A DNA stretch of 64,000 nt from Trichomonas vaginalis G3 (Eukaryota > Parabasalia > Trichomonadida > Trichomonadidae). Below are positions 18,911-28,891 of the stretch, in pieces. Location of the stretch: the NCBI RefSeq assembly GCF_026262505.1, contig NC_067204.1:10697797-10761796 (forward strand), in the 5' to 3' direction. The notes beneath the pieces were generated by a model. That model was not told the DNA's origin and made no database searches. It worked only from the letters and a program-made list of their open reading frames with translations. Position 1 is the first letter of the stretch. The number at the start of each line of letters is the position of its first letter. A program made the translations under genes and the position numbers.

Positions 18911-18924
18911 ATTCATGAAAATTC

Positions 18925-18981
18925 ATGAGGGTAGAAATGAGGGTAGAAATGAGGTTAGATATACCCATCTACCCTAAAAAT
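18925..18981 (+). repeat. GAGGGTAGAAAT repeat block
   Basis: Three short tandem GAGGKTAGAWAT-like words followed by TATACCCATCTACCCTAAAA. It is the inverted partner of 17861-17906 and the direct partner of 19771-19815. Confidence 0.75.
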
Positions 18982-19019
18982 TATTTTTTGGTCATTTATG
19001 ACAAAAATAAATGGTTCAT

Positions 19020-19685
19020 TTACTCACAATATTTTTGTACAAAACGACCCCAAACTTTTAACTTCTTTTCTGCAGCTTCTAATGCTATCTTAGCGAGTTC
19101 ATATTCTCTAAATTCTCTCTTTAAATCTTCTTGTTCCCATTGGTCTAGTTCGTATGGAGAATCTCTATAACCATAACATATCTCACGTTCATGTTCTAAT
19201 TGTTTTTCGCGCATTTTTCTAACTTCTTGTTCGAACAAAGGTTTAGCATTCTCTACTGTATCTTCAAGTTCTTCTTCATCTAATTTCTCATGAACTTTCT
19301 TGTCTATGGAGTCCATAATATCTTTGACATAAAATGCATACTTTACAGAGCACCATTCAGCAACAAAATGAACGAGGTCAGGATGTATGTAAATACCTTT
19401 GAATTCATTTATAACACCCTTAGTAAGCTCATAAAATGCTTGTTTTGAGGTCGAGCCACTTTTGGCTCGACCGTATTCTTTCAACCAAAACTCAAGAATT
19501 TCCTGCATTTTAGCACTATTGAGAAATCTGTTTAAATAGTTTAACTTTCCTGCTTCTCTTGCCATCTTTGTTGCATTAATGTAACCATCCTTGTCTCTAC
19601 GTAAGACTTCAATACCGTTATAAGTGCCTTTTGTGAATGTTTCGCCATTAGATTTGTTCGTGAATGTTTTTGCTTCGACTGACAT
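19020..19685 (-). CDS. KilA-N domain protein
   Basis: The 221-residue protein starts at ATG 19685; a longer frame would need a TTG start. Residues about 20-110 are a clear KilA-N domain: YNGIEVLRRDKDGYINATKM, then LNRFLNSAKMQEIL, then GIYIHPDLVHFVAEWCSVKYAFYV. A charged coiled-coil-like C-terminal region of about 90 residues follows. It is likely a DNA-binding regulator or accessory factor of the element. Promoter-like motif copy 3 lies 42 nt upstream of this ATG, which independently supports the start chosen. Confidence 0.85.
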   Translation of the reverse strand: MSVEAKTFTNKSNGETFTKGTYNGIEVLRRDKDGYINATKMAREAGKLNYLNRFLNSAKMQEILEFWLKEYGRAKSGSTSKQAFYELTKGVINEFKGIYIHPDLVHFVAEWCSVKYAFYVKDIMDSIDKKVHEKLDEEELEDTVENAKPLFEQEVRKMREKQLEHEREICYGYRDSPYELDQWEQEDLKREFREYELAKIALEAAEKKLKVWGRFVQKYCE

Positions 19686-19726
19686 TTCTGTTCTTACATA
19701 CAAAATAAAAAAATAAATAAAAATAA

Positions 19727-19756
19727 AACTAACTTTATTTTTTCTATCTTAAGGAA
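19727..19756 (-). promoter_or_regulatory. Repeated promoter-like motif, copy 3
   Basis: Third copy of the 30-nt motif, 42 nt upstream of the KilA-N ATG at 19685. It is again backed by the GAGGGTAGAAAT repeat (19771-19815). Confidence 0.65.
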
Positions 19757-19770
19757 ATTCATGAAAATTC

Positions 19771-19815
19771 ATGAGGGTAGAAATGAGGGTAGAAATACCC
19801 ATCTACCCTAAAAAT
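19771..19815 (+). repeat. GAGGGTAGAAAT repeat block, short copy
   Basis: Direct, slightly shorter copy of 18925-18981 (two tandem words then ACCCATCTACCCTAAAA). Together with the adjacent promoter motif it forms a module duplicated about 850 bp apart. Confidence 0.75.
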
Positions 19816-19831
19816 TATTTTTGGTCATGGG

Positions 19832-20283
19832 CTATGCCCCGCCGCTTTGCGTCTTTATGTTAAAATAAATGGTACCATTAATGATATCATGACTGTTCTC
19901 GTTCATGTCTGATTTACATCTAATGAAAAAGTTTAGAAGAATTTTCTTATTCTTTCTGGCATATTTTTGTCTTTCCAGTACTCCCGCTCTAATGGTCCCA
20001 GATGTGTTGGCTTTGACTCTCTCAAGTTCTTTGCAAAGCGCCCATGGATACAACTTCCAAACAGAGAGAGTCCAATTCCACGAATTATACAAATTCTCAG
20101 AGTACTGTTCCACTTCTCGGGTCAGCCGTTCTACATAACCTCAGAAGGCGACATCCAACCAGTTCAGTAAACATCTCATTTTAACTCACCTTTTTATGTT
20201 TTTTGTGAAAGTGTCAAAAATAAATTGTTTTCATGAGTTTTCTACGATGTTAGAAAAAATGTTATTTTCTAATATCTTCACAT
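19832..20283. other. Unassigned Polinton segment with short opposing ORFs
   Basis: Overlapping short frames exist on both strands (for example a plus-strand frame ending at 20170 with a protein-like composition, GPRCVGFDSLKFFAKRPW, and a minus-strand 93-codon frame). None has a clear start, promoter motif or known domain. Probably remnants of a Polinton gene. Confidence 0.35.
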
Positions 20284-20868
20284 TCAATACTTTTTCAGCA
20301 CTTTTCCGTAGTTATATATGAAAGACAATTCGAGATAAAAGTCATAGTACAATGGAATAATATGTTGCACACCATTTGTTGTGAACCAAACTTGAAAGTC
20401 AGAGAAACTGTTACTAGGTGGTTCGTAGAATTTAGAAGCAAAGTCATAAAGGTCCTTACCAATACATAGAAAACTATTGTTGCTTGAACTGAAACTTGCA
20501 TGACACATAACATTTTGAGGGTCAAACACGTTTCTATAAACCATCAAATCTGCTGGTGGAAGTATAAATTTAAATGGACCATCTGGTGGTAATGGTTCGT
20601 TCTGGTTTAGTAACCGAAGAAATTGTGCCCAAGAACGTTTGTCTACTTCCCAAAATAAAAACTCTGTATCTCTTGGAGGGTTAATTTCAATCTTTTGAAA
20701 TGAAACGGTGGAGTTCATCTTGTCATATTCTAGTTTCAGATAGTATGTTCCATTTAGTAAAGAGTCGTATTTTTCTTGAAATTCCCAATAATATTTGTTC
20801 ATTTGAGTTTGAAAGTCATCTAGAGTTTTCTCAAGACTTTCGTCTGAACGAACTGTAAAGATTCTCAT
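20284..20868 (-). pseudogene. Polinton gene interrupted by element C, 3' side
   Basis: This side carries a beta-rich sequence (YYLKLEYDKMNSTVSFQKIE, later VMCHASFSSSNNSFLC and EPPSNSFSDFQV). It is paralogous to the gene region at 28892-29700, where HASFSGAQNSFLC and EPPSGSISDFQV occur. The gene is interrupted by hairpin element C, with a 17-bp direct repeat of target sequence on both sides. Function unknown. Two copies per element suggest a structural or host-interaction protein, which is inference. Confidence 0.65.
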
Positions 20869-21919
20869 GTAATGCATGAAAAATAGCGTGACTTCATTTT
20901 TGACAGTTTACAAATGTAAAGTGTTGCATCCTTAAAAACTTGGAAATATATACATTCATGAATTATCTTGTATATTAATTGAAAATCCATAAAACCCTAA
21001 CAATATTTTTTCTTAAAAAAACTATAAAAATATAAATAAAATTAATCGTTAAATAAAAATATTTGATATTAGAATTTTATTGGAAAAATAAAAAACTTAA
21101 TATTTTAAAGAAATACTTAAATACTTGAATGTTTTAACTTTTACATTATCATATAGACTCTCAAATTATTAGCCATTTTGGCTGAGAACTATGGTCTGCG
21201 AGGTACATAGATAGAATCAGTACCTCGCAGACTATAGTTCTCTATATGGCGCCGAAAAATTTTTGGTGAAATGTCGTCGCATTTCACCAAAAATTTTTCG
21301 GCGCCATAGGAAGAATTGGAGGGTGTGAGATACTATTACATGCTATAGTACTCACACCCTCCAACTCCCAATCAAAATCGCATAAAATTTGCTACTTATC
21401 TTCAGATTACCTCCCATTATAAAATATATCATTGCTATCTCATTGTACTATATTTCCACCTATGTATTTAAAAATATAAAATTTTTTGATAATATATTTT
21501 TATATCTTGAATTTTCAAACAATATATTCACAGATAATATAATGGGAAATCTATCTCAACCTAGCCTTAAAGTACCAAACTCCTGCTTGCATTCTCACTC
21601 ACAAATATTAAACATCCATCTCCAAAAAACTAAATTCTTCACAATTTTTTTTAAAATTGAGAACATAAAAAACGTATGCATTCAATAATTTAAGATACTA
21701 ACAAATATTAAAAACTTCAAAATATCAGATATTAACGTTTTTCAATTAAAAAAAATATCATTTTGCTTTTCAATTCGAACATAAATCTTAAATATTTTTA
21801 ATTAATATCTGATTTACAGCATTATTATCCATTTATAAATCTGACAAATAAATGACAAAACCATCAGAAATACTGTCACTTTTGTCAAAAGTGAAGTCAC
21901 ACTATTTTTCATGCGCAAC
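20869..21919. mobile_element. Hairpin-chain element C, 17-bp target duplication
   Basis: A 1051-bp insertion inside a Polinton gene. Its ends are inverted repeats of about 38 bp (sharing GCATGAAAAATAG and GTGACTTCA, with TTTTGACA at the inner edge). It is flanked by a perfect direct repeat ACTGTAAAGATTCTCAT at 20852-20868 and 21920-21936. The centre (21170-21366) is one rotated unit of the hairpin chain found in elements A and B, diverged in sequence but still pairing. The rest is A+T-rich with no supported gene. Confidence 0.85.
21186..21366. repeat. Three back-to-back hairpins in element C
   Basis: Hairpins in order: 21187-21241 (GAACTATGGTCTGCGAGGTA with its partner ending TAGTTC), 21246-21308 (TATGGCGCCGAAAAATTTTT with its partner ending GCGCCATA) and 21317-21362 (GGAGGGTGTGAG / CTCACACCCTCC). 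Compared with element B, the third stem has the pair change GTGAGAG/CTCTCAC to GTGTGAG/CTCACAC, so both arms changed together. Confidence 0.85.
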
Positions 21920-22212
21920 ACTGTAAAGATTCTCATTTCGTCAAATTTGTCTATTAGACCATCAGGACCTTCATACTGCCCATGAAAATATACTGCGAAC
22001 ATAAATGCGTTAGTTCTATTTGAAAACAAAACTCTTCTAAATCCTATTGCCTTTGCATCTGAAGGACTTTGAAGCCAACGAATTGGATAGTCAAACCTGT
22101 ATGCTCGGGATGAAATTTCTTCATCTGAAATAGTCCTACCAGCATTTGTAAAGATATAGTCTAACGGTTTTGTATCTGCTACTTTTGTTCTTTGTTTTTC
22201 AACCTGAAGCAT
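21920..22212 (-). pseudogene. Polinton gene interrupted by element C, 5' side
   Basis: The N-terminal portion (MLQVEKQRTKVADTKPLDYI, then YRFDYPIRWLQSPSDAKAIGFRR) matches the start of the paralogous gene at 28892 (YRFDYPLRWLRDPSVTKAIGFR). The ATG at 22212 lies 26 bp from the neighbouring HNH gene's stop. Unknown family, seen twice in this element. Confidence 0.65.
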
Positions 22213-22237
22213 TTAATATATGTAAAAATATATTGTT

Positions 22238-22822
22238 TTAAAATGGTATGCCATATAGCTTCTTGAATTTGTTAAGAAGTATTTGAACGTATTTTCCATC
22301 TGTATCTCTAGTGTTTACATAAGCATAGCCCGCCTTAGTAAAATATACTTGTAATTTCCTATAGTTTACGCCGGTATAAAAGTAGAAAGAGTCTTGTTCT
22401 TCGCTATAGTAGTAAAACTCAAACGTATGCTTGCCATAGTCTGTAATTTCAATTGTTTCATCTTCTAGTTCGTCGACAAATTCGAATACAATATCTCCAA
22501 ATTTGCCTTTGTTCTTATTGTTTTCAGAACGAGTGACCCAACGTAAGTTTTCAAGTCTATTGTCGTTTCTTATATGGTTTATATGGTCTACAAAAGGTAA
22601 ATTGTTAGGATTCAGTATAAAATGAGTTGCAATGACAACATGTTTAAGATAGTGTTTTCCACCCATCTTCATAATAGCATATCCGTCATTTCGCTCCCAT
22701 TCGCTTAAAACTCTTTTTGTCTTTTTGTTTCTGACTTCAAATGACTCACAACAGTGAATTTCATATTTCTCATCTAACAAACAAGTTTCCCAACGGTCTT
22801 CTCCAACAAACTCAGCGTACAT
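22238..22822 (-). CDS. HNH homing-type endonuclease
   Basis: The 194-residue protein has a NUMOD4-like N-terminal segment (EVRNKKTKRVLSEWERNDGY, about 29-48). It is followed by an HNH core, with a His near 61-67, then VDHINHIRNDNRLENLRWVT at 78-97 and SENNKNK. This layout is typical of phage and large-virus HNH endonucleases that cut DNA and spread with their host element. The C-terminal ~90 residues are Tyr/Phe-rich and unassigned. It lies just upstream of PolB on the same strand. Frame intact. Confidence 0.85.
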   Translation of the reverse strand: MYAEFVGEDRWETCLLDEKYEIHCCESFEVRNKKTKRVLSEWERNDGYAIMKMGGKHYLKHVVIATHFILNPNNLPFVDHINHIRNDNRLENLRWVTRSENNKNKGKFGDIVFEFVDELEDETIEITDYGKHTFEFYYYSEEQDSFYFYTGVNYRKLQVYFTKAGYAYVNTRDTDGKYVQILLNKFKKLYGIPF

Positions 22823-22865
22823 TTCAAATAAAATAAAAAAATGTCACTTTTTTAAAATAAATTTT

Positions 22866-25000
22866 TTATTTCATGCAATGTTTTATTTCTGTGCTGTCTT
22901 CAAGTATGCCCCAATATTTCCTTTTCGATATTACATGAACTTCGGAAAATACCTTATCTAGCTTAAAACAGCCCATCTTTTCACCGACTAAACCCATTTC
23001 AATGAGTTTGTTATAGCCTTCTTCGTTCGTCATGAGTGCGTCAATGTTCTCATAGTAAACCTTGACTTTGGATTTGACTTCGGAGAAGAATTTGTTGTAG
23101 TTGTCAAGTACTGCCTTTGCGAACTGAGGGTAAGACCAATGTTCGACAATAGGTTTTAATGTGGTTACTAAGCCACTTTGACCTTGAGTGAATTCGTACT
23201 TCAAAACAAAAGGAGAAAACCTTTCAACAAAGTTGTCGACCTTCTCATAATGTTTACTTTTCATCTCTTGAGGTTTCTTAATGGAATATCCCCATGTCGA
23301 ATTCATAAGCAATTTGAGTGTCATTGCAAGTTTGGGGTTTGAAGCTTTCCTAATATCATACAGTTGTTGTATGACTTTTCCAACTGTATAGTTCCTTCCC
23401 GGGAACTCACCATCTTCGTTTGGAATTCCAGTCGGAATATATTGGACAAACCTCATGTATGCAGCGTTAAGGTCGACATAGTATATCTTTTCGTTTGAGT
23501 CGAACTTGTCGCAACAATTGGTCCAGTTTGTGGAAATTCAAGTGAGTCTCTTATCTTCTGAGAAACTTCTCCTGTTATCTCATAAACATCGTCGAAGCAA
23601 CCTGTTTTCATATAAAAACCTTCTGACCTAACTCAGATGCTCTCCAATACAATTTGACGTCAATTGGATGTCTCAATGGAAGTTTGTTTATAGCATCTTG
23701 AAGTTCTTGCAACCTCATTGGAAGTTCTTCTGGTTCAGGTTGGTATCGAACAAACCAACTCCTTGTGGAAACTGTGTACTTCTTTTGTACTAGAACTTTG
23801 TCTGGAACAACTTTTGGTCTTGCTAACAATGAAAAGTTTGTTTCGTCTTTTGGTACAAAAGTTTCTGTCAGCTTGTCATCTGGAATTGGTTCCAACAAAC
23901 CTTTCTCGAAAAGAATGTTTACAGCTCTGACAATGTTGCACTTACTTTTACCAAAGAATGGTTTGAAAGACTTTCGTTCAACATGAAGTGGTTGTGGACA
24001 ATTACAATCTTCAACCATGGTAAGTCTTTGTCAACAACATAGTCGTCATGTGAAGAACCTTTAGCTGTAGGTATGTTGACTCGGATATTGACATTTGCCA
24101 ACGGTGCAATTTTTGCCAATTGACCTCTGAGAATGTACCTTGTCTTCACACATGACTCAAGATACTTCATCTTCTCATCTGAAACAAGACCAGAGTTCCT
24201 GAGACATGTAAGAATGCAAGGTTCATTGACAATTGTTTCAATTGAATTGTAAATTCCATACCTTGTCAAGTCAATGTCAGACTTATTTATGAACGGGAAG
24301 TATCCAGCATGTTGTCTGACTGCTTGAGGGTTAGGTTGTTACCATTCGAACTTGACACTTGCAATTCCTTCAATTGCATTCAAAATGTCTGAGTCGGAGT
24401 CAACCATTGTTCTCTCTTTGTAGTCTTGAAAGCGTCAAGAAGTTTTGCGGCTGTTTGTTCATTGCCATGTGCATAGTAAATGTGACCATCCAAATCTGTT
24501 ATGGTCAATCTGAGATTGTGTCCTTTCTTATTTCCGTCTTGTATGGCAGCAAGTACACCCATGAAGCCTTCTTTGTTCTTTCCTTCGTCAAAGTTTACTG
24601 TAAAGGTTCGACCAGATGTAATTTGACTTCTAACTTCACGGTACTTCTCATATGCATATCTTGTCTTTCCATAGGAGCATGTGTGTCTTCACCTTTTCCT
24701 TTTTCCTTCTCAAAGGATGCAATTGTTCGTCATGTTTCCAGTAGAATCTGGCAAAGCCGTCGTGTCCTTCAACTTGAGGTTCACTAACATCGAAAGGCAT
24801 GTCCATAAGACGTTCTTCTTCTAACCTCTCTAGTCTGTTTGGATAATTGGCACGTGCTGTTTCCAAATCTAATTCGTAGGTCAGACCAGCCAGTTTGTCA
24901 TAGACTTTTATGGGTCTTCCTTTCTATATTTAAACTTCTTCGAAACTCTCCAACCATATCTTTGTAACTCTGCTTTTATTCTAGCAGACTTTCTGTCCAT
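22866..25000 (-). pseudogene. Protein-primed family B DNA polymerase, broken
   Basis: The region encodes recognisable PolB sequence on the minus strand. The clearest block is the fingers motif LKLLMNSTWGYSIKKP near 23290, followed by a palm segment near 23030 and a C-terminal region ending at 22866. The 5' end is probably at the ATG 25000 (MDRKSARIKAELQRYGW). In Polintons this enzyme replicates the element from protein-primed ends. The region is broken at about five places and shorter than many Maverick polymerases, so it is a fossil copy. Identification by the NSTWGY-type motif and position is secure. Confidence 0.85.
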
Positions 25001-25043
25001 TTATATGGGGCATTTTTTAAAATAATAAAAATGTTTTTTTCTT

Positions 25044-25626
25044 CTACTTTACATAACGCCTGCTGCCATAAGTCTTTGACGCCAAACCCATACCAGCTAA
25101 TGAAGGTTGACTTGGTTTAGTTTGGAAACTAAACTTTGGTTTATCTTCAGTTTTTGGTTTTTCTTCTTCTATCGGTTTTTTCGTCACTTTTCGGTTCCTC
25201 TGACTTTACTTCACTTGCAGGAACAGTTGTGTCGTCAACATCTTCATAAATATCATATGCCATTTGTTTTTGTTTTTTCTTTTCAACTTTTTGTGTTTGT
25301 TGTAAAGTTTAGAATATTTCGACTCTAAGTCAATGAGATGTTCTATAATGAACTGTTGGTCAGTGAAGTAAACTTTTCCATCTGTTGTCTCGAAAGCTCC
25401 TTCAGACTTCAATATTTTTATTTGTGAGAGTCTGTTTCTTTTTTGAGATACTAGCCGTTCCATTTCTATGAAAAGTGACTTTATAGTTAGGGTTTGTATT
25501 TCCAGACCTGGCACTTTCTATTATTGAATTTTTCTCTTCATCTGTAAGTTCTTTGACAGGTTTTGACAATGGTTCTGAACTTTTTGTTTGTGGTGTCAAA
25601 TCTACCGTTTCAACTTCTTCGGTCAT
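25044..25626 (-). pseudogene. Unknown Lys/Pro-rich Polinton gene region, broken
   Basis: Frames on the minus strand read as a hydrophilic protein: an acidic Thr/Ser-rich start (MTEEVETVDLTPQTKSSEPL), a charged helical part and a Lys/Pro/Glu-rich end with SLAGMGLASKTYGSRRY near the 3' end. About two breaks. No family recognised; the composition suggests a virion-associated or scaffold protein. Confidence 0.5.
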
Positions 25627-25644
25627 TTCATCTCAGTAAAAATT

Positions 25645-25809
25645 TTAGTTTGGTTTGTTTTCAACTGGTTGTTGTTGTGGAGGTGGGATGGTTCCTTTAA
25701 TAATATCATTCAGTTTCACATGCTGAGCCTGACTATATGGTATCGGTTTAAATGCTGGAAGCCGACAAATCCATCTTGAACTCATTTGTCTCAATGCTGC
25801 ATTGTTCAT
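25645..25809 (-). CDS. Short Polinton peptide, unknown (54 aa)
   Basis: ATG at 25809, stop at 25647-25645. It begins MNNAALRQMSSRWICRLPAF and ends in a Pro/Gln-rich tail. It fits snugly between two same-strand genes (19 bp on each side), which supports it as a real small gene. Function unknown. Confidence 0.45.
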   Translation of the reverse strand: MNNAALRQMSSRWICRLPAFKPIPYSQAQHVKLNDIIKGTIPPPQQQPVENKPN

Positions 25810-25828
25810 TTCATCCTAGTTAAAAACC

Positions 25829-26230
25829 TTACATTTCCCAAGTTTGAGGTGGTTGCGGTTGGTTATTGCTTACCCATTGTTGTGCATGGTTATATCCTCT
25901 GTTAACGAATCTTTCACCTTGGTCCATATAGTGTCCTGCTTGGTTATAGTAGTCATTTGCTTTGTTATAATAGTTTCCTGCTTGTCTTCCTACATTGTCC
26001 ATCCATCCTTGAACTTTTCCTCTTGTTTCAGGATTTGGAATAAGATTTGTTGCATCTCGTGCTACATCCCAACCTTTCTGTACAGTTTGTATAATAGGTT
26101 GTGCTTTCTCTTTAAGTATACCTAATGTACTCAAAATCTTCCTTCCAACTCCAAATACACCTCTGGCTATTGTTCCCACTGCGGGTAAAAATCTAGATGC
26201 GACTCCTGCTAATGCGCCAAATAAACCCAT
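25829..26230 (-). CDS. Small capsid-associated protein with membrane-active N-terminus (inferred)
   Basis: The 133-residue protein begins MGLFGALAGVASRFLPAVGT, a glycine-rich amphipathic/hydrophobic segment, followed by a helical basic region and a Tyr/Asn/Gln-rich tail (NYYNKANDYYNQAGHYM). Similar small proteins with an amphipathic N-terminus occur in adenovirus-like and Polinton gene sets (protein VI-like membrane lytic factors). The similarity here is in character, not demonstrated alignment. It is divergent from the integrase gene with 17 bp between start codons. Confidence 0.5.
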   Translation of the reverse strand: MGLFGALAGVASRFLPAVGTIARGVFGVGRKILSTLGILKEKAQPIIQTVQKGWDVARDATNLIPNPETRGKVQGWMDNVGRQAGNYYNKANDYYNQAGHYMDQGERFVNRGYNHAQQWVSNNQPQPPQTWEM

Positions 26231-26247
26231 TTCTTATGGGTTAAAAA

Positions 26248-27207
26248 ATGACGAATCCAAACAAGGACCCGTATGTTTCTAAGGCAACAAAGAAAGCACT
26301 CATGATAAAAATCTTTAGTTCAACACCAAATGCTTGGTTTATGGATATCTTGGAAAACATTCCGAGGTATAGAGAAGATGGACCACCATACTGGTTAATA
26401 TTTGTTGGTCAAAACACAAGATACTGTGAAGCCATACCATTACAGTCCAAAGCTATTTTAGATATCTTAGCAGCTTTGACAATATTCGTTGACAAATACC
26501 ATCCAACAAAACTGACATCTGACTGTGAAAGTTCTTTCAAATCAGATGATGTAAAAAACTATCTGCGTTCAAAAAATGTAAACCAATATTTCATTGTCGA
26601 CCAAAACCATTCTGCTCTTGGTGTCATTGACGGTTGTATAAAAATGTTAAGAGACTTAAACCAACCACAAGGTGGTGAAGCAAATGAAATGTCATATGAC
26701 GACAAGTATAGACACTTCTCCCAGGCAAAGATGAGACAAGTTTTAAATATTTACAATAACCGTAAACACAAAGGTTTGGGAAACCACTCCCCCGAAGAAA
26801 TGAAAAACAACCCTGACTTAGAGAAAGACTATATATTTAATAATTTAGTCAAAAGAGACAAACAAGAAAGAATGCCGGGCTTCAAACTTCAGAAAGGTGA
26901 CAAAGTAAAAATAGAAATACCTAAACGCGACCCATATGAAAATACTATTGACTATGACAACAATGGGAACCCGACAGGTACTCACATTCGTGTTCGTAAA
27001 AATAGAAGAAAGTATACAAGAGAATATTATGAAGTTTTAGGCAAACATGGCAAAATGTACACACTGCAAGCAGAAGATAAAACTACTATTGTCAGACCTC
27101 GTTTCAAGCTTGTCAAAGTTCAAGGTGGTATACTTTCAAAGACAGTTCCTAACAAATATAAGACAACTCCTGACGAATATGCTAAAGAAGTTGAAAATGA
27201 CGACTAA
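26248..27207 (+). CDS. Retroviral-type (RVE) integrase of the Polinton
   Basis: The 319-residue protein carries an RNase H-like integrase core: first acidic residue in AWFMDILENI (D33), second in LTSDCESSF (D92), then the NQHS/NHSALGVID-type helix region near 124-130. A C-terminal SH3/chromo-like beta domain follows (about 215-305, LQKGDKVKIEIPKRD ... YYEVLGKHGKMYTLQ). Polinton integrases join the element ends to host DNA. The N-terminal zinc-binding part typical of longer integrases is not evident. The frame is open. Confidence 0.88.
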   Translation: MTNPNKDPYVSKATKKALMIKIFSSTPNAWFMDILENIPRYREDGPPYWLIFVGQNTRYCEAIPLQSKAILDILAALTIFVDKYHPTKLTSDCESSFKSDDVKNYLRSKNVNQYFIVDQNHSALGVIDGCIKMLRDLNQPQGGEANEMSYDDKYRHFSQAKMRQVLNIYNNRKHKGLGNHSPEEMKNNPDLEKDYIFNNLVKRDKQERMPGFKLQKGDKVKIEIPKRDPYENTIDYDNNGNPTGTHIRVRKNRRKYTREYYEVLGKHGKMYTLQAEDKTTIVRPRFKLVKVQGGILSKTVPNKYKTTPDEYAKEVENDD

Positions 27208-28873
27208 GCAATTCTATACCATGCGTAAACTGTCATGTAAGGTGGCATGTATTCTTTACTTTGTCCCGTTGTTTGCGTATATCCTGAAACGAAATGTGTA
27301 TGGTTTCCTTCTCCCTGCGTGTTATTCCAGTAACAATTTATAGCAAACTTAACCTCATCTTTAACATCATATCCTTTACCTTTTGTCATTCCTGACCAAT
27401 CCCAATATCTATGCTTATGCCAACCTGCTTGAGATGTACTTAAATCTATGTAATGACTGTGTGCAGGTAAATTTCACCTGAAATCGTTTTACTTCCACCT
27501 GTTTCCTTTGAAGAGTTTGCACAATACAAAAACCTGTCGACTATTTGTTCCCATGCACCAACACCAAACATTACTTGAGGACCTCTTGCATCCATAGATG
27601 TATAAATAGAACCTACTGGGTTCATTAAATCAAACATATGAGATATTATAGGATTGTCTCTTTTGAACTTAAAATATAGTGCAACTATTTCAGGTTTCTT
27701 CTGGTTTGTGTCAGAATATTTTTTATAATATAATCTTATGTTTTCAGGGTAGGTAAAATCTTGACTATAATATTTATTTCTGTCATCTGTATAATAATAT
27801 ACTATTCTCGTTTTTTCTATTGCATTATATCTTTTATATCTATAATAATCTAAATATAATGTTAGCTTTTGTTCATCTACATGTGGTGTTCTGTCGTCAT
27901 CTCCATAGTCATAATAATGTGGTGCCGGAGCTGGGTCAGGTAATATCATATCCACCATTTCATAAACTCTTAAATATTTCTTTTGTTCGTCTCCATATAA
28001 GTTTAAGTAGCAGTTGTTGTCTAATGGAACTTTAACTTGTGTACCATCATTCTTTTTATAGCTTACATACATTTCATTGTTATTTTTCGGAATGAGTTTA
28101 TACCGTGTACCATTTTCTAAAGACTGTACCAACTGCCATCTAAAATATTTATTTTCTTCATTGACAGAAAAGTCACCAACAATAGTTTCAATATTTTTTG
28201 TTCCTATCAAACTTTGGTATATTTCATTGACATATGTTTTATCTGCTTTATTTTCAAGGCTAACGTTTAAGTCTGTTATTTCAGAAGATGTATGTGTATG
28301 TCCAACGGCACTTTTCCTGTTTAAGGTTTCTTGTAAGTTTGTAATATCAGATATAGAATGTGTATGAGTCTTATTTGCTTTTGTCTCTAATGTTTCCTTA
28401 AGACTTGGTATTTGGTTAATATAATGTATATGAGTCTTTTTAGAATATTCGTTTTCAGCTCTTGTCACTTCACTTGACATTTTATTGTCAACATATGTTT
28501 TGTCTGCTAGTTCAGGATGAGTATGTTCTTTTGTTGCATAAGCATTGTTAGCTCTTTCTTCTTCTTTTGCTATTGCATCGTCTACATATTCTTTGTCAGC
28601 TTTGTTGTCAACATCTGCTTTCAAAAGAAGTTCATTTATAGGTTTCTCGTTTAAAGTTCCTTTTGTTGGATTTATACAGACAGTATGGTTCTTATTGTCT
28701 TGAAATAGAAACCCATCTGTTATAGGGTTTAATGTCAGTTTTAAGTTTCCATCCTTTAAAGTTTCAGATATCTTAGAATAGTTTGAAAAGTTTGTTGTGT
28801 TCTTATTTAGAGCTTGCATAATGAGTTGTCGGTTGTGTTGTATTTCTCGCATAGACGCTGTTTCATTTGACAT
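27204..28873 (-). pseudogene. Phage-fibre-like protein gene of the Polinton
   Basis: The main frame (from ATG 28873) has repeated KADKTYVDN, GHTHTSSEITDL and HTHSISDITNLQ motifs over residues about 80-220, the trimeric fibre repeats of bacteriophage tail fibres. It then has a unique Tyr-rich head and the segment MNPVGSIYTSMDARGPQVMF ... GAWEQIVDRFLYCANSS, the signature of the collar/baseplate gp10-like C-terminal domain. The 3' end of the region shows the usual last motif MPPYMTVYAWYRIA. The region appears broken once. In phages such proteins bind the host surface. A receptor-binding role for a Polinton particle is inference. Confidence 0.8.
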
Positions 28874-28891
28874 TTTTATTATAGATAAAAC

